Positions 1-7,001 of a stretch of 64,000 nucleotides of DNA are shown piece by piece. Source of the DNA: Streptomyces pseudovenezuelae (GTDB taxonomy: Bacteria; Actinomycetota; Actinomycetes; Streptomycetales; Streptomycetaceae); the NCBI RefSeq assembly GCF_029892565.1, contig NZ_JARXVH010000008.1:186001-250000 (forward strand). Direction: 5' to 3'. Made by a program: the position numbers and the translations under genes. Position 1 is the first letter of the stretch; every line of letters starts with the position of its first letter. A model generated the notes under the pieces. The model worked only from the letters and a program-made list of their open reading frames with translations. It did not search any database and had not been told where the DNA came from.

Positions 1-377
1 CCATGTTCGACGGCATCACGCCCGAGGGTGTGGAGTGGAACGACGGACGGCGTCTGGCCGCCGACGTGATTCTGTGGGCCACCGGATTCCGCGCCGCCAT
101 CGACCACCTGGCGCCCCTGCGGCTGCGGGAAGCCGGTGGCGGGATCCGGGTCGAGGGCACCCGGGCGGTCGCCGACCCGCGCATCCACCTGGTCGGCTAC
201 GGCCCCTCGGCCAGCACCATCGGCGCCAACCGGGCCGGCCGCGCGGCCGTACGGGACATCAGGCGACTGCTGGCCGAAACGCCGACCCAGCCGACCGAAC
301 CCGCTCAGCCGACCGAGCCCGCCGATTCGATCGAGCCGGCCGAATCGGTTCGATCGGTCGGGTCGGCCGCCGCGTGA
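1..377 (+). CDS. C-terminal part of a flavin-containing monooxygenase-like NAD(P)/FAD oxidoreductase (5' end outside window)
   Basis: The reading frame is open from the left edge, so the start and the N-terminal FAD and NADPH Rossmann motifs are missing. What remains shows the ATGF signature near the end of FMO/CzcO-type flavoproteins (ILWATGFRAAI) and a closing segment HLVGYGPSASTIGANRAGR that matches the C-terminal FAD-contacting part of that family. The last 30 or so residues are a low-complexity tail with repeated PTEPAQ-like units, probably disordered. It converges on the mltG-like gene with only 12 bases between the stops. Substrate cannot be told from this fragment. Confidence 0.75.
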   Translation, partial: MFDGITPEGVEWNDGRRLAADVILWATGFRAAIDHLAPLRLREAGGGIRVEGTRAVADPRIHLVGYGPSASTIGANRAGRAAVRDIRRLLAETPTQPTEPAQPTEPADSIEPAESVRSVGSAAA

Positions 378-389
378 TGCCCCGCCCGG

Positions 390-1244
390 TCACTTCGTCG
401 GCTTGGGCTGCGTGCTCGCCCCGTCCTTCTGCTGGGCGTTGAACTCCGCGACGTTGCGCTGGTGCTCCGCGAAGTCGGCGGTGAAGCGGGTGTCGCCGGG
501 CTTGACCGTGACGAAGTACAGCCAGTCGCCCGGGGTCGGGGTGATCGCGGCGCGCATGGCGTCCTCACCCGGATTGTCGATCGGCGTGGGCGGCAGGCCC
601 ATGCGCATGTACGAGTTGTAGGGGTTGTCGATCCGCGTGTCGTCGGCGGTCGTACGCAACGTCGAGCGGTTCAGGGCGTAGTTGAGCGTGGAGTCCATCT
701 GCAGCGGCATCCCGCGCTCCAGCCGGTTGAAGACGACCCGGGCCACCTTGCCCATGTCCGCCTTCGTGGCCGCCTCCGCCTGGACGATGCTCGCGATCGT
801 CACCGCCTGGTAGACGTTCATCGAGTTGCGCTGGGCGCCCGCGGCGACGGGCGCCCCGTTGAACTTCTTGTTGGCCGTGTCGACCATGTACGACAGCAGC
901 GACTCGGGGGTCGCCTTCTCGGCCAGTGGATACGTCGCCGGGAAGAGGTAGCCCTCGGGGTTGCCCTCGGCGTCGTTCGGCAGCTTCAGGTTCGCCTTCG
1001 CCAGCGACTTCTTGGCGCTGCCCGGCGGCAGGGCGAGGACCTTGTCGACGGCGTCGTAGATCTGGCCTGCGCGCCAGCCCTCCGGGATGACCAGCGAGGT
1101 GGGCTTGGACTCCCCCTCGCTGTCCAGGCTCAGGAGCGGCACCGCCACGGCGGTGCCGGCCACGACGGCACCGGTCGCGATGAGGGCGAGCCGGCCCCTG
1201 CGCGTCAGTCGAATCGTTCTCCGAGGCGGAGTGTTCTGGTACAT
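390..1244 (-). CDS. mltG: Endolytic transglycosylase MltG-like protein (YceG family)
   Basis: Inner-membrane lytic transglycosylase expected to cleave nascent glycan strands and so set peptidoglycan chain length. A single membrane helix at about residues 18-40 follows an Arg-rich start (TRRGR). The YceG core follows: GWRAGQIYDAV, EGYLFPATYPL, and ASIVQAEA with Glu157 as the likely catalytic acid, then VFNRLERGMPLQMDSTLNYAL and NPYNSYMRMGLPPTPIDNPG. At 284 residues it is shorter than the longer Streptomyces MltG with a big cytoplasmic extension, so this may be a second, compact paralogue outside the usual aroE/ruvX neighbourhood. The ATG at 1244 is the only sensible start. Family assignment is firm; the physiological role is inferred. 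Confidence 0.9.
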   Translation of the reverse strand: MYQNTPPRRTIRLTRRGRLALIATGAVVAGTAVAVPLLSLDSEGESKPTSLVIPEGWRAGQIYDAVDKVLALPPGSAKKSLAKANLKLPNDAEGNPEGYLFPATYPLAEKATPESLLSYMVDTANKKFNGAPVAAGAQRNSMNVYQAVTIASIVQAEAATKADMGKVARVVFNRLERGMPLQMDSTLNYALNRSTLRTTADDTRIDNPYNSYMRMGLPPTPIDNPGEDAMRAAITPTPGDWLYFVTVKPGDTRFTADFAEHQRNVAEFNAQQKDGASTQPKPTK

Positions 1245-1287
1245 GCGGGCACGTTAACCCGCATATCGTCACAAACCCGGCATATTT

Positions 1288-3090
1288 TCAGCTTGTCGGT
1301 TCCAGTTGGGCATCCCGGCGTACGAGGGCCGCGTACCGCCCGTCCCGTTCGAGCAGCTCCTCGTGCGTGCCCCGCTCGGCCACGTGCCCGGAGTCGAGGA
1401 CCACGATCTGGTCGGCGTCGCGGACGGTGGACAGGCGGTGCGCGATGGTGAGCGTCGTGCGGTTGGCCGACAGCGCGTCGATGGCCTCCTGCACGGCATG
1501 CTCGGTGCGGGTGTCCAGGGCGCTGGTCGCCTCGTCGAGGATCAGCACCGGCGGGTCGCGCAGGATCGTGCGGGCGATGGCCAGGCGCTGCTTCTCGCCG
1601 CCGGAGAACCGGTGGCCGCGCTCGCCGACGACGGTGTCGTACCCGTCGGGCAGGCCCGCTATGTGCTCGTGGATCTGGGCCGCCCGGGCCGCCGCGTACA
1701 GCTCCTCGTCGGTGGCCTCCGGCTTGGCGAAGCGCAGGTTGTCGGCGACCGTCGCGTGGAAGAGGTACGTCTCCTGGGAGACGACGCCGACCGCGCGCGC
1801 GAGGGTGTCGAAGTCGAGGTCGCGGACATCGACCCCGTCGAGGGTGACCCGGCCGCCCGTCACGTCGTACAGCCGCGGGACGAGATAGCCGAGCGTCGAC
1901 TTTCCGGCGCCGGTCGGGCCGACGACCGCGAGGCTGCTGCCCGCGGGGACCGTGATGTCGATGGCGTCGAGGATCGGGGCGCCCTTGTCGTCGTAGCGGA
2001 ACTCGACGTCCTCGAAGGCGACCTCGCCCTTGACGCGGTCGAGGTGGACCGGGTTCTCGCGCTCGGTGATGTCGATCGGCAGGTCGAGGTACTCGAAGAT
2101 GCGCTGGAAGAGCGCGAGCGAGGTCTGGATCTGGACGCCGGTCGCCAGCAGACTCACGGCCGGGCGGAACAGGCCCTGCTGGAGCGAGACGAAGGCGACG
2201 ATGGTGCCGATGGAGATGTCGGGGCCGCCCGACTGCAGGGCGAGACCCGCGGTCCAGTAGATGACCGCCGGCATCGCGGCCATGACGATCGTGATGACGG
2301 CCATGCGCCAGCGACCGGCCATGTTCGAGCGGACTTCGAGGTCGACCAGGCCCTCGGACTCCTCCGAGAAGGCGTGTGTCAGCGAGTCCGAGCGGCCCAT
2401 CGTGCGGCCGAGCAGGATGCCGCTGACCGACAGGGACTCGGTGACGGTCGCGGCCATCGCCGCCATCTGCTTCTGGCGCTGGGTGGTGATCTTCTTGCGT
2501 TCGTTGCCGACGCGGCGGCTGATCCACACGAAGGCCGGAAGCAGGACCAGGGAGACGGCGGTCAGGCGCCAGTCGAGGGCGACCATCGCGATGATCGTGG
2601 CGACCACGCTGGTCAGGTTGGAGACCAGGGACGTGGCCGTGGAGGTCACCGTGGCCTGCATACCGCCGATGTCGTTGGCGATGCGGGACTGCACCTCGCC
2701 GGTGCGGGTGCGGGTGAAGAAGGCGAGCGACATGCGCTGCAAGCGGCCGTAGACCGCGGTGCGCAGGTCGTGCATGACGCGCTGGCCGACCGTCGTGGAG
2801 ATGAGGGTCTGCAGCACGCCGAAGACGCTGGTGAGGACGGCGCTCAGGATCATGCCCAGGGCGAGCAGGCTGAGCAGCCCGGTGCGGCCCTGGGGGATGG
2901 CCACGTCCAGCGTTTCCTTGAGCAGGAACGGGGTGGCCACGGTGACCACGGACGCGGCACCGACCAGCACGCCGACCACGGCGAGCCGGGCTCGGTAGGG
3001 CTTGAAGAGTCGGAGGATACGGCGCACCTGCCGGGGTTCGTCGGTCGAGGTGCCGGGGCCTGGGGTCCAGTTGATGTCGTCTCGGGGCAT
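1288..3090 (-). CDS. ABC exporter half-transporter (fused membrane and ATPase domains)
   Basis: This is a 600-residue type IV half-exporter that should act as a homodimer and pump a drug, lipid or peptide out of the cell. Six membrane helices lie in residues ~33-320. The ATPase domain has Walker A GPTGAGKST (391-399), signature FSGGEKQ (~495-501), Walker B VLILDEATSALD and H-loop IAHRL, all intact, so both sites of a homodimer would be catalytic. It is transcribed away from a MarR-family regulator across a 93-base gap that carries an inverted repeat, which suggests direct control by that regulator. Substrate unknown. Confidence 0.93.
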   Translation of the reverse strand: MPRDDINWTPGPGTSTDEPRQVRRILRLFKPYRARLAVVGVLVGAASVVTVATPFLLKETLDVAIPQGRTGLLSLLALGMILSAVLTSVFGVLQTLISTTVGQRVMHDLRTAVYGRLQRMSLAFFTRTRTGEVQSRIANDIGGMQATVTSTATSLVSNLTSVVATIIAMVALDWRLTAVSLVLLPAFVWISRRVGNERKKITTQRQKQMAAMAATVTESLSVSGILLGRTMGRSDSLTHAFSEESEGLVDLEVRSNMAGRWRMAVITIVMAAMPAVIYWTAGLALQSGGPDISIGTIVAFVSLQQGLFRPAVSLLATGVQIQTSLALFQRIFEYLDLPIDITERENPVHLDRVKGEVAFEDVEFRYDDKGAPILDAIDITVPAGSSLAVVGPTGAGKSTLGYLVPRLYDVTGGRVTLDGVDVRDLDFDTLARAVGVVSQETYLFHATVADNLRFAKPEATDEELYAAARAAQIHEHIAGLPDGYDTVVGERGHRFSGGEKQRLAIARTILRDPPVLILDEATSALDTRTEHAVQEAIDALSANRTTLTIAHRLSTVRDADQIVVLDSGHVAERGTHEELLERDGRYAALVRRDAQLEPTS

Positions 3091-3134
3091 GGCTCCTACG
3101 GAGGGTGAGGTGGTGCGGACTGAGGGAGCTTAGC

Positions 3135-3159
3135 TCATTGTTACCTATGCTCACAATGA
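3135..3159. promoter_or_regulatory. Candidate MarR operator between divergent exporter and regulator genes
   Basis: Perfect 7-base inverted repeat TCATTGT / ACAATGA separated by 11 bases, centred in the 93-base gap between the divergent ABC exporter and the MarR gene. MarR proteins typically bind imperfect palindromes of about 20-25 bp overlapping promoters. Position and symmetry fit; binding is inferred. Confidence 0.6.
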
Positions 3160-3183
3160 ACTTCATCCTGATATTGTTCCCGC

Positions 3184-3666
3184 ATGAACACCCCCGATTC
3201 CGACGGCCTGCTCGCCGAGCAGTTGCTGCGGTTCACCCGCCGTGTGCACCGCATCCAGAAGCGGCACATCGAGCTGGCGGGACTTGGCGTCACCCCCGCT
3301 CAGTCCCGTCTGCTGCGCACGCTGTCGCACTGGGGCTCGCCACCACGCATGGCGGATCTCGCCGAGCGCCTGGAGGTGGTTCCCCGGGCCGTGACGACGC
3401 TGGTCGACGGACTTGAGGCGAACGGCAAAGTGCGCCGGGTACCCGATCCGACCAACCGCCGGGTGATCCGCATCGAGCTCACGGACGACGGACGCAAGGC
3501 GCTGCGCGGCTTGCACACGTCCCGCAGGTCGGCGGCCGAGGAGATCCTGGGGCCACTCACGGGCGAGCAGCGCGAGGTGTTCGGCACGCTGCTGGACACG
3601 CTGCTGGACGGGTCCATGCCGGACGGGGCGTCCGGCGCCCACGAGAAACACGGGCACGCCTGCTGA
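3184..3666 (+). CDS. MarR-family transcriptional regulator
   Basis: A 160-residue winged-helix protein. The core runs from LLRFTRRVHRIQKRHIELAGLGVTP through the recognition region RMADLAERLEVVPRAVTTLVDGLEANG to the wing KVRRVPDPTNRRVIRIELTDDGR, the classic MarR DxRxxR-type wing. It is divergent from an ABC exporter, the standard arrangement in which a ligand-responsive MarR represses its own gene and the pump. The C-terminal tail ends HEKHGHAC, a His/Cys cluster that could bind metal, though that is speculative. The downstream gene is convergent, separated by a very strong stem-loop. Confidence 0.92.
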   Translation: MNTPDSDGLLAEQLLRFTRRVHRIQKRHIELAGLGVTPAQSRLLRTLSHWGSPPRMADLAERLEVVPRAVTTLVDGLEANGKVRRVPDPTNRRVIRIELTDDGRKALRGLHTSRRSAAEEILGPLTGEQREVFGTLLDTLLDGSMPDGASGAHEKHGHAC

Positions 3667-3672
3667 GCAACG

Positions 3673-3732
3673 CGAATCGGGCCGTGTGCCGACGCTCCGT
3701 ACGACTGGAGCTGCGGCACACGGCCCGATTCG
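3673..3732. terminator. Bidirectional terminator between marR-type and dctA-type genes
   Basis: A perfect 19-base inverted repeat (left arm 3673-3691, right arm 3714-3732, beginning CGAATCGGGCC and ending GGCCCGATTCG) with a 22-base loop that itself contains GCTCC/GGAGC. It sits exactly between two convergent genes. No T-run is needed in Streptomyces terminators. Confidence 0.8.
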
Positions 3733-3746
3733 GTGTCCGGGTGGGA

Positions 3747-5138
3747 TCAGCCGACCTCGGGGGCAGCCTCCTTGACGGCCTGGGCAGGAACCTCGACCGC
3801 TCCCTCCGCCTTCTCCGCTTCCCCTCGGGGCTCTTCGGCTACGACCACAATCTCGCCGTCCAGCACCTTCTTCGCCCGTTCCAGATCCAGCGCCCCCTCC
3901 CAGCGGGACACCGCGAAGACGGCGACGCAGTTGCCGAGCAGGTTCGTGACGACGCGCATCGAGTCCATGATGCGGTCCACGCCGAGCAGCAGGGCGACCG
4001 CGCCGGCCGGGATGGCGCCCAGCGAGGAGGCGGTCGCGGACAGGGCGAGGAAGGCGGAGCCGGGGATGCCCGCCATGCCCTTACTGGTCAGCATCAGCAC
4101 CAGGACGACGGTGATCTGGTCGCTCAGGCTGAGGTCGACGCCCACGGCCTGCGCGATGAACAGCGTGCCGATGGAGAGGTAGAGCGAGGCGCCGTCGAGG
4201 TTGAAGGAGTAGCCGGTGGGCAACACCAGGCCCACGGCGTCGTCGCGGGCGCCGGCCTTGCGCAGCTTCTGCATCACACGCGGCAGGACGGCCTCGGTGG
4301 ACGCGGTGCCGAGCGCGAGCAGCATCTCCTCGCGGATGTAGCGCAGGAACTTCCAGAGGCTGAGCCCGGTGACCATGCGCAGGGCGACACCGAGCAGCAC
4401 GACGAACACCGCGGCGGCTGCGTAGCACAGGATGATCAGCTTGGCGTAGGTCTCGATCACGCCGAGGCCGTACTGGCCGATCAGGACGGCCATCGCGCCG
4501 AACACGGCGATCGGGGCGAGGCGCATCACGAAGCCGACGATCGCGAAGATGATCTCCTGGGCCTGCTCGATGGCGGGCAGCACCTGCGGCACCTTGGTCC
4601 GGCCGAGGTGGAGCAGGGCGGCGCCCACCAGACAGGCCAGGATGAGGACTTGGAGCAGGGAGTTCTCGGCGAACGCGCCGATGAAACTGGTGGGCAGCGC
4701 GTTCAGGACGAACTCGGTCGTCGAGGGCAGCGAGCCGCCGCCCGTCTTCGCATCCACGGCCGAGGCGTCGAGCGTCGACGGATCGACGTGCATCCCCGAG
4801 CCGGGCTGGACGACGTTGGCGGCGACCAGCCCGATGATCAGGGCGAGCGTGCTCGCGACCTCGAACCAGATCAGGGCCTTGAGCCCGATCCGCCCGAACG
4901 CCTTCAGGTCGCCGGCCTTGGCGATGCCGACGACGACCACACAGAACACCAGCGGCGAGATGATCGTCTTGATGAGCCGGGTGAAGCCGTCGCCGAGCGG
5001 CTGGAGATCCGTGGCCACATCGGGCCACAGCTTGCCGACGACGATGCCGAGCACGAGCGCGCAGGCGACCTGCGCGAAAAGAGAGGTACGCAATATGCGT
5101 GCGACGCGTCGCGGCAGAGACGGGACGGACGGCGGCAC
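3747..5138 (-). CDS. dctA: DctA-type C4-dicarboxylate:cation symporter
   Basis: A 463-residue member of the glutamate/aspartate/C4-dicarboxylate carrier family, importing succinate, fumarate or malate with protons or sodium. It has about eight membrane helices with two re-entrant loops. The first re-entrant loop is GTASTEAVLPRVM and the conserved helix 7 is GYSFNLDGASLYL, where Thr is usual in place of this Ala. The final substrate helix is MRVVTNLLGNCVAV. I chose the GTG at 5138 because AAGGAG lies five bases upstream and the predicted N-terminus then matches the family; the frame is open to 5300 but that extension is not protein-like. The C-terminal ~40 residues are a Glu/Ala-rich tail. The related glutamate carriers remain possible. 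Confidence 0.85.
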   Translation of the reverse strand: MPPSVPSLPRRVARILRTSLFAQVACALVLGIVVGKLWPDVATDLQPLGDGFTRLIKTIISPLVFCVVVVGIAKAGDLKAFGRIGLKALIWFEVASTLALIIGLVAANVVQPGSGMHVDPSTLDASAVDAKTGGGSLPSTTEFVLNALPTSFIGAFAENSLLQVLILACLVGAALLHLGRTKVPQVLPAIEQAQEIIFAIVGFVMRLAPIAVFGAMAVLIGQYGLGVIETYAKLIILCYAAAAVFVVLLGVALRMVTGLSLWKFLRYIREEMLLALGTASTEAVLPRVMQKLRKAGARDDAVGLVLPTGYSFNLDGASLYLSIGTLFIAQAVGVDLSLSDQITVVLVLMLTSKGMAGIPGSAFLALSATASSLGAIPAGAVALLLGVDRIMDSMRVVTNLLGNCVAVFAVSRWEGALDLERAKKVLDGEIVVVAEEPRGEAEKAEGAVEVPAQAVKEAAPEVG

Positions 5139-5306
5139 GGGCACTCCTTGTGGGGGACGTCTGCCGCAGAAGTCCGGGGCGACTTCTGCGATACGGAAAG
5201 CGGCTTCCGTGACGATCACCTTCAGGGTTTTGTTGATCCCGCCGGAAACCTCCGTGTTGCGGATACGTAAATCACGTCCCGTGTGACGCGTCGCACACAA
5301 CTGCCC

Positions 5307-6941
5307 TCAGCAGCGGTCGCGTTCCTCCGTGAGCACCCCCTGCACGGTGGTCAGCGAACGGTCGTAGCAGCCCTCGGATCCGTACAACCGGTAGCGCTCG
5401 CTCGTCGTGCCGACCGCGTGCCGCTGGTCACGGGGCACGACCGTCGTGTACGTGGCGTCGCCGGTGTAGGTGTCGTCGAGCCGCGACCACGCGGTACGCC
5501 GGCCGCCGCGCGACTCGGTCACCGAGGCGCGGTCACCCAGGGTCAGCACGGTGCGCAGCCGGGCGTCGTCGCCGACGGTGGTCGAGCCGTTCATCGTGTA
5601 CGTCCGTTGCGTGTGCGTCGTGCGGGCCGGTCCGCGTCCGTCGACGGTGACCGACTCGTCGTCGGTCCAGGTGGCGTCGAGGCCGTCGACGTTCTCGCCG
5701 TCGGTCCAGTGGTGCGTGGAGGTGTTGGCGAGGGTTCGCCGGACGGTGGTCGTGACGCGGCCGTGCGAGGTGTCGAGATAACCGGCGACGGTCAGCCGGT
5801 GGCCGCCCTCGGTGTCCACGCGATGCGGTGAACCGGGCGTGTACGTCGAGGAGTTGGCGAGGTCACCGACCTCGTGCGTGGTGACCTTGCCGGTGACGTG
5901 TGCGCGCTTCGCGTCCTGCCAGACGAGGACGTTGACGGGCGTGCTCCAGCCGCTCTGCCCTTCCGGTACGCCGACGACGGAGACCTCGACGCGGTGCGGG
6001 CGGCCGTCGTTGAGGAGACCGGCGTAGGGCGTCAGGTCGTATTCGATCGGCTTGACGTCGAAGGCGCGCGGCCCAGGAACGACGTACCAGAGGAAGGGAT
6101 TTGACCAGCCGCCGGTCCAGACGGTCGGGAACGGCGCGGCGATTCCGGCGAGTTGTCCGTCGACCTTGATCTGCACCTCGCGGTAGGGGCCGCCGTCGGC
6201 CTGGCAGGAGTAGGGGGCGGAGTCGGGCACGCTGAGGTACCAGAACTCCTCGCAGCCGCCGCCCGATCCGGTGGCGTACACCTCGGCGAGGATGCGTTCG
6301 CTGTTGCGCGGCGTGGTGAGGGTGTTGTCTTCGCCGAGGGTGATGACCTTGTCGGGGGTCGTGGCGGGGCGGCCCGCGTAGAAGGTGAGCGTGACCTTCA
6401 CGTCGAGGACGCCGGTGTACGTGTCGTCGACGACGTTCCCGATGAGCATCTCGACGTCCTGGGCGTGGCGGAAGGTGTCGCTGTAGCGCGTGACGTCCTT
6501 CTCGACGGACCACTTGATGCCGTCGGGCGAGGGTTCGGGGGTCGACGTGCGGAGTATCTCGACGCCGCCGACGTGCACGTAGCCGAGCCGGTCGTACTGC
6601 CGTCCCGCGACCTTGCCGTCGAGGCGCAGCACCACCTTGCTCCAGCGGTCGCCGCAACCGGCGGGCGGGGTGTACGTGCCCCGGTAGGGGGTGAAGTCGC
6701 GGAACTGCGCCTCGGCGAGGGTGACTTGGCAGGACCGCCCCGAGGGCTTCTTGATGGGCGGGGCCGCGGTGACCGGGTCGTGCCAGTCGGTGCCGAACTC
6801 CGCGGGAACATCGGCGGGTTGGGTTCGTGCCTCGGTGGACCGGCCCTGGAATTCGGCGGATTGGGCCGGCCCCGCCCCGAGAGGGGTGCTCGCCACGAGG
6901 GTCGCTCCGGCGAGCAAGGACATGATGATCCGTCTCTTCAT
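5307..6941 (-). CDS. Secreted peptide-N4-(N-acetyl-beta-glucosaminyl)asparagine amidase A-like protein
   Basis: PNGase A-type enzymes release N-linked glycans from glycopeptides and are best known from plants and fungi. This 544-residue protein starts with a Sec signal peptide (residues 1-29, MKRR then a hydrophobic core, ending AQSA). The body shows the family pattern: CQVTLAEAQFRDFTPYRGTY, RWSKVVLRLDGKVAGRQYDRLG, VGGVEILRTSTPEPSPDGIKW, KDVTRYSDTF and the paired-cysteine region around GGGCEEFWYLSVPD. A C-terminal half of beta-rich repeats follows (THHWTDGENVDGL, RGPARTTHTQRTY). It probably lets a saprophyte strip glycans from plant or fungal glycoproteins. The gene stands alone, with dctA downstream in the same direction. 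Confidence 0.82.
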   Translation of the reverse strand: MKRRIIMSLLAGATLVASTPLGAGPAQSAEFQGRSTEARTQPADVPAEFGTDWHDPVTAAPPIKKPSGRSCQVTLAEAQFRDFTPYRGTYTPPAGCGDRWSKVVLRLDGKVAGRQYDRLGYVHVGGVEILRTSTPEPSPDGIKWSVEKDVTRYSDTFRHAQDVEMLIGNVVDDTYTGVLDVKVTLTFYAGRPATTPDKVITLGEDNTLTTPRNSERILAEVYATGSGGGCEEFWYLSVPDSAPYSCQADGGPYREVQIKVDGQLAGIAAPFPTVWTGGWSNPFLWYVVPGPRAFDVKPIEYDLTPYAGLLNDGRPHRVEVSVVGVPEGQSGWSTPVNVLVWQDAKRAHVTGKVTTHEVGDLANSSTYTPGSPHRVDTEGGHRLTVAGYLDTSHGRVTTTVRRTLANTSTHHWTDGENVDGLDATWTDDESVTVDGRGPARTTHTQRTYTMNGSTTVGDDARLRTVLTLGDRASVTESRGGRRTAWSRLDDTYTGDATYTTVVPRDQRHAVGTTSERYRLYGSEGCYDRSLTTVQGVLTEERDRC

Positions 6942-7001
6942 GGCCGGTGTTCTACGGGGAGTTGACCCCGTCTGGCAATGAGGCCTCCACGGCCGACAGG
7001 C

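Noticed and set aside
5281..5298. GTGTG...CACAC repeat near the end of the PNGase A-like gene as a terminator
   Set aside because: The pairing is only five bases with an unpaired centre, too weak to call.
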